Positions 6,903 to 17,286 of a stretch of 64,000 nucleotides of DNA are shown here, piece by piece. The translations under genes were made by a program, and so were the position numbers. The stretch covers positions 62,001 to 126,000 of the forward strand of contig NZ_JAJPUI010000006.1 of NCBI RefSeq assembly GCF_021390935.1, written 5' to 3'. The DNA is from Streptomyces sp. CC228A. Its GTDB lineage: Bacteria; Actinomycetota; Actinomycetes; Streptomycetales; Streptomycetaceae. Positions within the stretch are counted from its first letter, which is position 1. Every line of letters begins with the position of its first letter. The notes under the pieces are model-generated. The model saw nothing but the letters and a program-made list of their open reading frames with translations, was not told the origin of the DNA and ran no database searches.

Positions 6903-9900
6903 ATGAGCACGCAGACCGGCACCGGTGCCCCGGCCGGCGCACGCACCGCAGCCGGCGCACGCACCCAGGCTGACCTGAGGGGCCCGACCGCTGCCCGCAG
7001 CGCCGCCGCCCGAGCGCCCCGGCGGACGCGCACGCACCGACGGCCGCGCACACCCCGGCGGACGCCCACGCCCCGGCAGGCGCACGGACCTCAGCCGGCG
7101 CACGCACCGCCACCCACGCACGTAACCCGGCCGACCCGAGTGCACCGGCCGACCCGATCGCACCGACCGACCCGGGCGCACCGGCCGACGCGAGCGCCCG
7201 CTCAAGCGGCCATCCGAGCGCACCGGCCGACGCGCACCCCGGGATCGACGCCACCGCCTACGACGTGCTGCGCGGCCGCCTCGCCGCACAGGGGGCCGCG
7301 CTCGCGCGCCGCGCGGAGGAGCTCAACGCCCGCCGCGTGGAGGTCTTCGGCGCGGGCGAACTGCGGCTCGCCGGGACGGAGCGGCTGCGCACCGCGGCGC
7401 CCGCGGTGGCACGGGACGTCGTCGCCGTCGGTGACGCCCTGCTGTTCGGCTTCACCGGACGCCCCGCCGCGGGGGACGCGGAGGTCGGCGACGTCTTCTC
7501 GCTGCACGCCCGCGACGGGGTGGCGCCGCTGCCGTCCGACGCGGTGCCGGGGCTGCTCGACGACCCCGCGTTCGTCCGGGAGTTCCAGGGCCTGCACCGC
7601 TACTACCGGGGCGCGCGGCTGCTGCGGCTGCGCGTCGTGGACGGCAGGCTGCTCGCGGTGTTCCGGACCGGCGACACCCCCGCCGACATCCGCGTACTGC
7701 GCTGGCGGCTGCACACCGACGGGGGTGCGGAGTTCCTCGACGCGCGGGGCGAACGCGACCACGTCCTGCCGGCCGCGCAGGACGTGGCGTGGACGGCGGC
7801 GACCCGCGAGGACCACAGGACCGTCGACGGCACCCCGTACGTCCGGATCCCCGGCGACGTGGAGCTGCTCGTGGGGACGACGGGCGGCACGCTCGCGGTG
7901 CGGGCGGGCGGCGCCGAGCCGTACACGGAGCCGGTCGCGGAACCGCTCCAGTCGCTCGCGGACGCCGACATCGCCCACGCGCGCGTAGGCACCCTCGTCC
8001 TCCTCAAGGTGCGGCCGTACAAGGAGGACGCCGACCGGTACCTGGTGTGCCACGTCCCGAGCCGCGCGGTGGTCAGGCTCGACGGGATCGGGAGCGCCTG
8101 CCGCCGCCTGCCCGGCGACCAGGGCGTCGTGTTCCCCGGCGGCTACTGCCTGGCCACCGGCGCCCACAAGGTGTTCGACCTCGACACGGACGGGCTGGAG
8201 TTCGAGCGGGCCGCCGCCTCCCCCAACGGCGAGGACGTGCTGTACGCCTTCCACGCGCGCGAAGGGGGCCGCACCCTGCTGCTGCCGTACAACCGCGTCC
8301 GCGCGTCCGTCGCCGCGCCGGTGACCGGGCGGGGGTACGCGCTGTTCGACGACGGCACCCTCCACGTCCTGCGGGCGGCGGCCGACGGGGACCACGCGCG
8401 CGTGCACCCGCTCCAGGTGTGGGACACCCCCTTCTTCTCCGACACCCACGCGGCCGCGCAGCCCGTCGGCGGCGGCCGGCTGGAGCAGATCGGCAACCCG
8501 GACCTGGTCCGGGGCGTGTCCGACTGCCTGACGCTCGCCGCGACGGCCGCCGCCGTGTCGTCGGGACCGGCGACGGGCGAGGCGTACGAGGAGCTGCTCG
8601 CCGGCTGCACGCGGGCCCTCGACGCCTACCACTGGCTGGACGACCCGGAGGTCGGCGGCGGCGTGCTGGAGCCGCTCACGGGCGTGCGGGAGACGGCCGC
8701 GCAGGTGCTCGCCGAGTTCGCGACCGTACGGGACCTGCAGCGGCAGGCGGCCGAGGCGCTCGCGGAGGCCGCCGCCGAGGTCGCCGCGCTGGTGCGGCGG
8801 ACCCGCGGCGAGGCCCGCGCACGGCGCCCGAGTGGGTGGAGCGGCTCACCGGACTGCGCCGCGCCCAGGGGAGGCTGACGACCCTGAAGGAGATGCGGTA
8901 CGCCGACACGGACCGCATCGACGCCCTCGCCGCCGACGTGGACGGCGACCTGGCGGCCTTCGCCGGGCGGGCGGTGGAGTTCCTGTCCCGGGACGACGCC
9001 TTCACGTCGTACGGCGAGGAGGTGGAGCGGCTCACCGCGCAGGCCGAGGGGATCGCCACGGCGGCCGAGGCGGGGCCGCTGGCCGGGCGGATCGACGCGC
9101 AGGCCGACGGGCTGCGCACGGTCACCGAGGTCGTGACCGGGCTCGACATCGGCGACGCGACGCTGCGGACCGCCATCCTGGAGCGGATCTCCGCCGTGCT
9201 GGGCGGGGTCAACCGGGCCCGGGCGGTGCTGGACGCGCGGCGCAGGGAGCTGGCGGCGGGCGAGTCGCGGGCCGAGTTCGCCGCGGAGACGGCGCTGCTC
9301 GGCCAGGCCGTGACGGGGGCGCTGGCGGCCTCGGACAGCCCGGAGGCGTGCGACGGGCAGCTCGCCGCGCTGCTGCTGCGGCTGGAGGGCCTGGAGGCCC
9401 GCTTCGGGGCGTCCGACGAGGCCCTGGCCGTGGTGGCCGCGAAGCGCGACGAGGTGTACGAGGCTTTCACGGCGCGGAAGCAGGCCCTGCAGGACGAGCG
9501 GGCGCGGCACGCGGAGCGGCTCGCGTCGTCGGCGGGGCGGGTCCTGGAGACGGTGGCGCGGCGCCTGGTGTCGCTCGCCGACGCGGACGGGCTGCACACG
9601 TTCTTCGCGTCGGACCCGCTGGTGGCGAAGGTGCGCAGGTCCGCGCAGGAGCTGCGGGCGCTCGGCGAGACGGCGCGGGCCGCGGAGCTGGAGGGCCGGA
9701 TCGCGGCCGCCCGGCAGGAGGCCGCGCGGGCGCTGCGGGACCGCGCGGACCTGTACGCGGACGGCGGGACGGCGATCCGGCTGGGCCGGCACCTGTTCCC
9801 GGTGAACACCCGCCCGATGGACCTGACGCTGGTGCCGCACGGCGAGGACGCACTGGCGTTCGCGGTGACGGGCACCGACTACCGGGCCCCGGTGGAGGAC

Positions 9901-12051
9901 GAGGAGTTCGCCGCGACGCGCCCCTACTGGGGCCAGAGCCTGCCGTCCGAGAACGCGGACGTGTACCGGGGCGAGTTCCTCGCGGTGCGGCTGCTGGCGG
10001 AGCACGGCGCGCAGGCCCTCGCGGACGCGGACGACCTGGCCGGGCTCGTACGGGAGGCCGCCAGGGAGGCGTACGACGAGGGGTACGAGCTCGGCGTGCA
10101 CGACCGCGACGCGGCCCTCCTCCTGGCCGCCCTGCTGCCGCTGCACGCCGACGCGGGACTGCTGCGGCACCCGGCACGCGCGCGTGCGGCGGCGCAGGAG
10201 TTCTGGGCGTACGGCGCGGACGAGGCGGCGCGCACGGGATGGGCGGTGCGGGCGCGGTCGCTGGCACGCGCGCGTGCCGCCTTCGGGACGGCGCCCGGGC
10301 TGGACGCGCTGCGGGACGAACTGGCCGCGGCGGCGGGTGACGAGGAGGCCGCCGCCTACCTGGTGGAGGAACTGGGGACGGCACCGGAGGGCTTCGTGGC
10401 GGGCCGTGCGGCGCGCGCCCTGGTGGAGGGGTTCCGGGGCGCGGTGGACGCGGAGGCGTACGAGCGGGACCTCGCCGGGATCGCGGACCCGGCGGCCCGG
10501 CGACTGCTGGTCGAGTCGTGGCTGTCGGCGTACGCGGCGGCGTCCGGCCGACCGGCGGCGCCCGGGGACCTCGCGGAGGCGGTCGCCCTGGAGACGTGCC
10601 CGCACCTGGCCCGCTACGACCGCGACGCGGAGCTGACGGCGACCGTGCACGGCCTGCTGGGCTCGCACCCGCGGATCTCCGGGCGGTCCCTGACGGTGCG
10701 GCTGGACGAGCTCCTCGCGCGCGTGGGGCACTTCCGGCGGCACACCGCGCCCGCGTTCCGGGCGTACCGCAGGCAGCGGGCGGCGCTGGTGGCGGCCGAG
10801 CGGGCCCGGCTCGGCCTGGACGCCTACCGGCCGCGCGCCATGGCGTCGTTCGTGCGGGGCCGGCTGGTCGACGAGGTGTACCTGCCGCTGGTCGGCGACA
10901 GCCTCCACCGGCAGATGGGCGCCGGCAGCCACGGCCTGCTGCTGCTCGTGTCACCGCCGGGATACGGCAAGACGACGCTGATGGAGTACGTCGCGGAGCG
11001 CCTCGGCATGCTGCTGGTGAAGGTGGACGGCCCGGCGCTCGGCCACCAGGCCACCTCGCTCGACCCCGCGGAGGCACCGCACTCGGCGGCCCGCCGCGAA
11101 CTGGAGAAGATCCGCTTCGCGCTGGCCGCGGGCGGCAACGTGCTCCTGCACGTCGACGACGTGCAGCACACCTCGCCGGAGCTGCTGCAGAAGTTCATCC
11201 CGCTGTGCGACGCGACCCGCACGCTGGAGGGTCACGACCTGCGCGGCAAGCGGTTCGCGGTGTGCATGACGGCGAACCCGTACACGGAGTCGGGCAGCCG
11301 CTTCCGGATCCCCGACATGCTGGCCAACCGCGCGGACGTGTGGAACCTGGGCGACGTCCTGACCGGCAAGGAGGACGCGTTCGCATTGAGCTTCGTCGAG
11401 AACGCGCTCACCGCGAACCCGGTGCTGGCCCCGCTGGCCGGCCGCGACCCGGCGGACCTGGACGTCCTCGTGCGGCTGGCGGCCGGCGACCCGGCGGCGC
11501 CGGGCCCGGACCGGCTGAGCCACCCGTACGCGGCGTCCGAGCTGGCCGAGGTCCTCGCGGTCCTGCGGCACGTGCTGGCCGCACGGCGCACGGTGCTCGC
11601 GGTGAACGCCGCGTACATCGCGTCGGCGGCCCGGTCGGACGAGGCCCGCACCGAGCCGCGGTTCCAGCTGCAGGGCTCGTACCGCGACATGAACAAGATC
11701 GCGGCGCGGATCTCGCCGGTGATGAACGAGGCGGAGCTCGACGCGGTCGTCCGCGACCACTACACGGCCGAGGCCCAGACGCTGACGGCCGGCGCCGAGG
11801 CGAACCTGCTGAAGCTGGCGGAGCTGCGGGGCACGCTGACGCCGGAGCAGGCGGACCGCTGGGCCGAGCTGAAGGCCGCGCACAGCCGGGCGCGGACGCT
11901 GGGCGGCCCGGAGGAGGACCCGGTCGTGCGGGCGGTGGCGGCGCTCGGGCTGCTCGCCGACCGCGTCGCGGCGATCGAGTCGGCGATCACGCGGGCGGCG
12001 GACCCGCACGCGGCCCCGGCCGCCCCGCGCGGCCGGCAGGCGTCCCGCTGA
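6903..12051 (+). CDS. Giant AAA 'DNA repair ATPase'-like protein, broken by two frameshifts in this sequence
   Basis: Read across three frames this gives one protein of about 1,716 residues: frame of 6903 to about 7017, then the frame containing GIDATAYDVLRGRLAAQG to about 8815, then 'TAPEWVERLTGLRR' to the TGA at 12051. Each change is what a single lost base gives; the first is at a CCCC run (7017-7020). The N-terminal ~110 residues are an Ala/Pro/Asp-rich linker, the middle is coiled-coil rich, and the C-terminal third holds an AAA module with Walker A (SPPGYGKTTL, about 10960-10980) and Walker B-like LLHVDDVQ. It resembles large Streptomyces proteins annotated as DNA repair ATPase; the biochemical role is not established. 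The frame stays otherwise perfectly open, so I suspect sequencing error rather than decay. It follows the flotillin gene on the same strand. Confidence 0.75.
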
Positions 12052-12300
12052 GCTGCCGGGCGGGGCCGGGCCCTGCGGTGCGGGGCCGGGCCCTGCGGTG
12101 CGGGCGGGAGTGATCTGCTGCGCTGCCGGCCGGGACGGGGCGGGAGCCGTCCGCTGAGCTGCCGGCCGGGACGGAGGGGAGCCGTCCGGCCGGGACGGGG
12201 CCGGAGCCGTCCCGCTGAGCTGCCGGGCCCGACCGGACGGGGGTCGTCCGCCGAGCGGAGCCGAGCCGCCGGGTCCGGGTCCGGGTCCGGGTCCGGCCGG
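12052..12300. repeat. GC-rich degenerate direct repeats after the ATPase gene
   Basis: This interval of about 250 bp contains no gene. It holds two copies of a ggccgggccctgcggtgcgg-type unit (12062-12105), three imperfect copies of a gctgccggccgggacggggc/gagccgtcc unit (12110-12235), and a tandem gggtcc array at about 12267-12297. It may terminate the ATPase transcript; nothing else is evident. Confidence 0.6.
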
Positions 12301-12302
12301 AG

Positions 12303-12311
12303 TTATCCACA
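12303..12311 (+). promoter_or_regulatory. Perfect DnaA-box-like 9-mer
   Basis: TTATCCACA matches the strict bacterial DnaA box and lies 42 bp upstream of the S9 peptidase start. A six-A/T 9-mer is rare by chance in DNA this GC-rich. It is a single site, so a titration or regulatory role is more plausible than an origin. Confidence 0.35.
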
Positions 12312-12352
12312 GGCTCGGCGGGATGTCGGCCGCCCGGAGCATCATGGACGGC

Positions 12353-14215
12353 ATGACTGATCAGAAGGACGTACAGACGACGAGCGCGGGCAGCGGCGGC
12401 ACGGGCTCCGCCGCCTGCGCACCGGCCCCCGTGCCGGACTGGGAGCTGCGGTTCCGGGCACCGCGGGTCTCCCTGCCCGACTGGGCGGAGGACGCCCCGG
12501 ACCGTGCGCTGTTCGAGTCGAACGCGACCGGGACGTACGAGCTGTACGCGTGGGACCGGACGACGGGGGAGCAGCGGCAGGCCACCGACCGGCCGAACGG
12601 CACGACCGAGGGCACGCTGTCGCCGGACGGCGAGTGGATCTGGTGGTTCGCCGACACGGACGGCGACGAGTTCGGCATGTGGATGCGCCAGCCGTTCCGG
12701 GGCGGGCCGGACGAACCGGCGGCGCCCGGTCTGGCCCCGTCGTACCCGGCGGGGATCGCGATCGGCCGGGACGGCACGGCGGTGGTGGGCAGGTCGACCG
12801 ACGAGGACGGCACCACGATCCACGTGGTGCGGCCGGGGCACACGCCCGTGGAGATCTACCGGCACCGCGAGTCCGCCGGTGTCGGGGACCTGTCGCGGGA
12901 CGGGACGCTGCTGGCGGTCGAGCACACCGAGCACGGGGACGCCATGCACTCGGCGCTGCGGGTGGTGCGGCTCGACGGCTCGGTCGTCGCGGAGCTGGAC
13001 GACACGAAGGGGGGCACGAAGGAGCTGGGCCTCGCGGTGCTGGGCTTCGCACCGGTCGCCGGGGACCCGCGGCTGCTGGTGGGACACCAGCGGCGCGGCC
13101 GGTGGGAGCTGCTGCTGTGGGACGTGGCGTCCGGCGAGGAGCGGGAGCTGCGGCTTGACCTGCCGGGCGACCTGAGCGCCGAGTGGTACCCCGACGGCGC
13201 CGCGCTCCTCATCGCCCACGACTTCGAGGCGCGCGGCGAGCTGTGGCGGTACGAGCTGGCGACCGGGGCGCTGGTGCGGCTGGACACCCCGGCCGGTTCG
13301 GTGTCGGGGGCCACGGCCCGCCCGGACGGGACCGTCGAGTACCTGTGGTCGTCGGCGGCGCTGCCGTCGTCGGTGCGGTCCACGGCGGGCGGGGTGGTGC
13401 TGGACCCGCCGGGGCCGAAGGCTCCGGCGTCGGTGCCGGTCGAGGACGCGTGGGTGGAGGGACCCGGCGGCCGCATCCACGCGCTGGTGCAGCGGCCCGA
13501 GGGCGCGAGCGGGCCGCTGCCGACGGTGTTCGACATCCACGGCGGCCCCACGTGGCACGACAGCGACGCCTTCGCGGCCGGTCCGGCGGCCTGGGTGGAC
13601 CACGGGTACGCGGTGGTGCGGGTGAACTACCGCGGCTCGACCGGCTACGGCCGGGAGTGGACCGACGCCCTCAAGCACCGCGTCGGGCTGATCGAGCTGG
13701 AGGACATCGCCGCGGTCCGTGAGTGGGCGGTGTCGTCGGGGCTCGCCGACCCGGACAGGCTGGTCCTGACCGGCGGCTCCTGGGGCGGCTACCTCACCCT
13801 GCTCGGCCTGGGCACCCAGCCGGACGCATGGACCGTCGGCATCGCCGCCGTGCCCGTCGCGGACTACGTCACCGCTTACCACGACGAGATGGAGAGCCTG
13901 AAGGCCCTGGACCGCACGCTGCTGGGCGGATCGCCCGAGGAGGTGCCCGAGCGGTACGCGGCGTCGTCGCCGCTCACGTACGTGGACCGGGTCCGCGCGC
14001 CGGTCTACATCTCGGCGGGCGTCAACGACCCGCGCTGCCCGATCCGGCAGATCGACAACTACGTCGAGCGGCTCGCGGCGCGCGGCGCGGTCCACGAGGT
14101 GTACCGGTACGACGCGGGCCACGGCTCCCTGGTGGTGGGCGAGCGGATCAAGCAGGTCCGGCTGGAGCTGGACTTCGCGGCCCGGCACCTGGGGACCCGG
14201 GCGGAGGGGAGGTGA
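12353..14215 (+). CDS. S9 family (prolyl oligopeptidase-like) serine peptidase
   Basis: A 620-residue cytoplasmic peptidase. Residues about 25-370 form the beta-propeller built from repeats such as 'LSPDGEWIWWFADTDGDEFG' and 'EWYPDGAALLIAHDFEARGE'; the rest is the alpha/beta-hydrolase domain with the nucleophile Ser476 in GGSWGGYL, Asp559 in GVNDPRCP and His590 in DAGHGS. 'FDIHGGPTWHDSD' forms the oxyanion side. No signal peptide is visible. ATG codons at 12344 and 12353 are both possible; I chose 12353 (MTDQKDV), though GGAG at 12336 would also suit 12344. Family members cleave short peptides or acylated N-termini; the substrate cannot be told from sequence. Confidence 0.88.
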   Translation: MTDQKDVQTTSAGSGGTGSAACAPAPVPDWELRFRAPRVSLPDWAEDAPDRALFESNATGTYELYAWDRTTGEQRQATDRPNGTTEGTLSPDGEWIWWFADTDGDEFGMWMRQPFRGGPDEPAAPGLAPSYPAGIAIGRDGTAVVGRSTDEDGTTIHVVRPGHTPVEIYRHRESAGVGDLSRDGTLLAVEHTEHGDAMHSALRVVRLDGSVVAELDDTKGGTKELGLAVLGFAPVAGDPRLLVGHQRRGRWELLLWDVASGEERELRLDLPGDLSAEWYPDGAALLIAHDFEARGELWRYELATGALVRLDTPAGSVSGATARPDGTVEYLWSSAALPSSVRSTAGGVVLDPPGPKAPASVPVEDAWVEGPGGRIHALVQRPEGASGPLPTVFDIHGGPTWHDSDAFAAGPAAWVDHGYAVVRVNYRGSTGYGREWTDALKHRVGLIELEDIAAVREWAVSSGLADPDRLVLTGGSWGGYLTLLGLGTQPDAWTVGIAAVPVADYVTAYHDEMESLKALDRTLLGGSPEEVPERYAASSPLTYVDRVRAPVYISAGVNDPRCPIRQIDNYVERLAARGAVHEVYRYDAGHGSLVVGERIKQVRLELDFAARHLGTRAEGR

Positions 14216-14237
14216 GCGCGTTCCGTACCGTGGAGGG

Positions 14238-15050
14238 GTGTACCGGTTCCTGACGACACCCCGCTGGTGGGGGATCAACGTCTTCGTGCTGCTGGCGATC
14301 CCGTTCTGCCTGTACATGGGGACCTGGCAGCTCGGCAGGTTCGAGGACCGGGTCGACGCGCACCAGGCGGCCGCGGATCGGCCCGAGGAGGCCGCCCGGG
14401 AGAAGGCGGTACCGCTGGAGGACCTGCTTCCCGTCGACAAGGAGACCTCCGGCCGCCAGGCGGAGGCCACCGGCCGCTACGGCAGCCAGTTCCTGGTCCC
14501 GGGCCGGGAGCTGGACGGGAAGACCGGTGCGTACGTACTGACGCTCCTCGACACCGCGGGCGGCAAGGCGCTGCCGGTGGTCCGGGGCTGGCTGCCCGAA
14601 GGGGCCAGGCCCCCGGCCCCGCCGACCGGTGAGGTGACGGTCACCGGCGCCCTCCAGGCGTCGGAGCACGCCGGCTCCGGGGGCGTACGGGCGGCCGGCG
14701 GTCTGCCGGAGGGCCAGGTCGGCATCATCAGCGCGGCGTCCCTGGTGAACCTGGTGCCGGCGGACGTGGACGTGTACAACGCGTGGGTGACCCTCGCGGA
14801 CTCCCCCGCCGGGCTCACCCCGGTCCCGGCGACGGCGCCCGCGGGCACGGGCCTGGACCTGAAGGCGTTCCAGAACCTCGGCTACACGGGCGAGTGGTTC
14901 GCGTTCGCGGGCTTCGTCCTGTTCATGTGGTTCCGGCTGGCCCGCAGGGAGGCGGAGGCCGCCCGCGACCGCGCCCTGGGCCTCCCGGACCCGGACGAGG
15001 CCCCGGCCCCCGCCCCGGCCCCACCGTCGGAACCGGCCACCCGCGCCTGA
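14238..15050 (+). CDS. SURF1 family cytochrome oxidase assembly protein
   Basis: A 270-residue membrane protein with the SURF1 layout: N-terminal membrane helix (WWGINVFVLLAIPFCLYMGTW, about residues 10-30) ending in the conserved LGxWQL-like 'MGTWQLGRFEDR', a periplasmic-side domain with 'VVRGWLPEG', and a second helix near residues 215-236 (GEWFAFAGFVLFMWFRLARR). SURF1 proteins help insert heme into the aa3 oxidase. GTG at 14238 follows a GGAGG motif; the gene begins 22 bp after the peptidase stop, so the two may be co-transcribed. The Pro/Ala tail after residue 245 is typical for actinobacteria. Confidence 0.9.
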   Translation: MYRFLTTPRWWGINVFVLLAIPFCLYMGTWQLGRFEDRVDAHQAAADRPEEAAREKAVPLEDLLPVDKETSGRQAEATGRYGSQFLVPGRELDGKTGAYVLTLLDTAGGKALPVVRGWLPEGARPPAPPTGEVTVTGALQASEHAGSGGVRAAGGLPEGQVGIISAASLVNLVPADVDVYNAWVTLADSPAGLTPVPATAPAGTGLDLKAFQNLGYTGEWFAFAGFVLFMWFRLARREAEAARDRALGLPDPDEAPAPAPAPPSEPATRA

Positions 15051-15897
15051 CGGGTGCGCCCCGCGAGGGCGGGCCCGGAACCGGGCCGCTGCGCGCCAGC
15101 CCGGCGACAGGCCTCGGCGGGAGCGGCGGCACGGCAGCGGCACCCGGCCCGGCCGGGCGGTATCGGGGCGCGCCTCCGGGCGGGTCGGCGGTGCCTCCGG
15201 GCGGGGTCAGGACGAGGACGCCGCCCGCGTGACGCCCGTACGTGCGCACGCAGGGGCACCGCGGCACGGGTGCATGGCGCCGCGCGTGAGGACGCCCTCG
15301 CGCGCACCGCACGGAGGCCCGTACGACACGGGCCCACAGCGCCGCGCGTGAGGACGCCATGCCCGTCGGCCGACCACGCGCACCCGAAAACCACCGGTCG
15401 GCCAGCAGGACCATGCCGCCCACACAGCCGCAGCCCTGGCCACAGCCGCAGGACCATGCCCGCCCACGCAGGCCCGACCAGAGCCGCAGGCCCGGCCACA
15501 GCCGCAGCCCCGGCCGCGCAGGCCCGGCCACAGCCGCAGGCCCGGCCGCGCAGGCCCGGCCACAGCCGCAGGCCCGCACGCAGGCCCGCGGCCAGGGACC
15601 GCGCAGGCCCGCCCGCACGCAGGCCCGCGGCCAGGGACCGCGCAGGCCCGCCCGCACGCAGGCCCGCGGCCAGGGACCGCGCAGGCCCGCCCGCACGCAG
15701 GCCCGCGGCCAGGGACCGCGCAGGCCCGCCCGCACGCAGGCCCGCGGCCGGGGACCGCGCGGGCCACTGGCCGTCCGCCCCCGCCCCCGCCGCCGTGCCC
15801 GCAGCCGTGCCCGCAGCCGCTCCGGGCCGCACCGGGGCCGTCCGGGAAGGTGCAGGGCCGGCGGTGCGCGCCTCGGGGCACTGCGGGCCGGGATGGG
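15051..15897. other. Gene-free interval between convergent genes, filled with repeats
   Basis: No gene is credible in these 847 bp. Open frames on both strands exist only because the repeats avoid stops. From 15421 to 15580 there are imperfect copies of a ggcccggccacagccgcag unit, then a 39-bp array (listed separately), then GC-rich unique DNA up to the end of the convergent gene. Confidence 0.7.
15562..15760. repeat. 39-bp tandem direct repeat, five copies
   Basis: The marker ccagggacc recurs at 15592, 15631, 15670 and 15709, with a variant ccggggacc at 15748, giving an exact 39-bp period. Copies two to four are identical. The period is 13 codons, so all frames stay open across it. It lies between the convergent SURF1 and sigma-partner genes and is a likely length-variable locus. 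Confidence 0.85.
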
Positions 15898-17286
15898 CTA
15901 CGGGGTGGGGAGGAGGCCGGTGTGGTAGATCGTTCCGGCGCAGGCCTGGGGGATGGCGGCCTCGGCGGTCGGGGAGCCCGGCTGTGCCGTGTGGGTGACC
16001 GTCACGCTGCCCTCCACCTGGGTGGGCTCCTCCTCGGTGACGAGCTGGGTCTCGGTGCCGGTCGCCGTGTCCGGCGTGCCGCCGTCGCCCTCCGTCTCGC
16101 CGGTGGTGCCGGTGCCGCCCGCGGGGGGCGTCTCCGGCTCCGAGGGCGTGGTGCTCGGTTCCCCGCTGGCGCCTCCCTCCACCGGGCAGGTGTCCTTCGG
16201 CACCCACGCGAACCGCACCTCGTAGGCCGCGGACGGCTCCAGCGCGACGACGGCGGCGTACGCCGAGTGCGCGGGCAGCTCGGCCGCCGGGCCGCCCGCG
16301 GTGTGCGGGACGACGGCGATCCGGTCCTGGTCGGCGGCGCCGCCCGCGCGGAAGCCGATGCCGCCGGGGCCCTTGACGGCGCAGTCGCTGCCGGAGACGT
16401 TGCCGACGCGGAACGTTCCGTAGACGACGCCGTTCGCGCCCGGCTGCGTCGTGGCCGACACCACGCCGAGCTGGCCGGCCGTACACGCGGGCAGTCGCTG
16501 CGGTGCGGGCGCCGAGGGGTCGGACGTGCCGCTGTCGGCCGTGCCCTCGGAGGCACCCGCGGTCGCCTTCTGCGACTGCTCCGGCCGGGCGCTGGCGCCC
16601 GTGCCGCCACCGCCGCCGGGACCGGCGCTGCCGCCGCCCAGTTCGCCGGAGGGGCTGCCGGCCGCCTGCTCGCCGGCCGTACCGCCGCCCTGGTCTCCGT
16701 TGCCGCCCTGGTCGTGCAGGCCGTGGCCGACGTTGACCGGGGTGCCGTCGGGGCCGCCGTCGCCGGCGACCACGAACGCCGGGACGCCGGTGCCGAGCAG
16801 CACGACCGCGGCGGCCGCGCCCACGAGGGCCTGCCGCTTGCGGGCCCGCCGCCTCGGCACGGCCGTACGCAGATGGTCCAGCGCGCCGTCGGAGGGCTGG
16901 AGGTCGCGCACCGCGCCCTGCAGGATGCGGCGCAGTCGGAGTTCGTCGGCGTCGAGGTCGCCGCCCACGTCGCCGCCCACGTCACCGTCCAGATCGGCGC
17001 CGAGGTCACTGCCGAGGCCGCCGCCCAGGTTTCTGCCGGGGCCACCGCGGCCGTCGACCGGATCGCTGCCGAGGCCGCCGCCGGGGCCGTCGCCCAGGTC
17101 GGCGGCGTTGTCCGCGGAGCCGTCCCCGAGGCCGGGGAGGGGCCTCGTGCGGTCGTCGGCGCCGTCGCCGCCGCCGTCGCGGGAGCCTCCGTGCCCGTTG
17201 TTCGCCATGCCGTCGCCTGTCAGGTCGCCTGCCGCGCGCGGGCCGCGCCCATCGCGCCCCTCGTGCGTGCCGTGTCCGCCGTTCAT
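15898..17286 (-). CDS. Single-pass membrane protein coupled to the SigE-family sigma gene
   Basis: A 462-residue protein. The first ~110 residues are Gly/Asp-rich, followed by a short charged segment (ELRLRRILQGAVRDLQPSDG), one membrane helix (QALVGAAAAVVLLGTGVPAFVV, about residues 153-175), a Gly/Ser-rich linker and an extracytoplasmic domain with 'CTAGQLGVVSATTQPG' and 'SDCAVKGPGGIGF' that resembles DUF4232-like folds, then a Thr/Glu-rich tail. Its ATG at 17286 overlaps the sigma-factor stop (ATGA), so translation is coupled. By position it is a candidate partner or regulator of that sigma factor, but I see no ZAS zinc motif. Conserved next to such sigma genes in Streptomyces as far as I recall. 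Confidence 0.75.
   Translation of the reverse strand: MNGGHGTHEGRDGRGPRAAGDLTGDGMANNGHGGSRDGGGDGADDRTRPLPGLGDGSADNAADLGDGPGGGLGSDPVDGRGGPGRNLGGGLGSDLGADLDGDVGGDVGGDLDADELRLRRILQGAVRDLQPSDGALDHLRTAVPRRRARKRQALVGAAAAVVLLGTGVPAFVVAGDGGPDGTPVNVGHGLHDQGGNGDQGGGTAGEQAAGSPSGELGGGSAGPGGGGGTGASARPEQSQKATAGASEGTADSGTSDPSAPAPQRLPACTAGQLGVVSATTQPGANGVVYGTFRVGNVSGSDCAVKGPGGIGFRAGGAADQDRIAVVPHTAGGPAAELPAHSAYAAVVALEPSAAYEVRFAWVPKDTCPVEGGASGEPSTTPSEPETPPAGGTGTTGETEGDGGTPDTATGTETQLVTEEEPTQVEGSVTVTHTAQPGSPTAEAAIPQACAGTIYHTGLLPTP

Noticed and set aside
12303..12311. Chromosome origin signal
   Set aside because: Only one DnaA box was found; there is no cluster, no dnaA/dnaN and no AT-rich unwinding region.
14882..16486. 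Open frames spanning the repeat region between SURF1 and the sigma-partner gene
   Set aside because: Their sequence is the translated 39-bp repeat (RPARTQARGQ-type) and continues into the opposite strand of a real gene; no ribosome site or domain.
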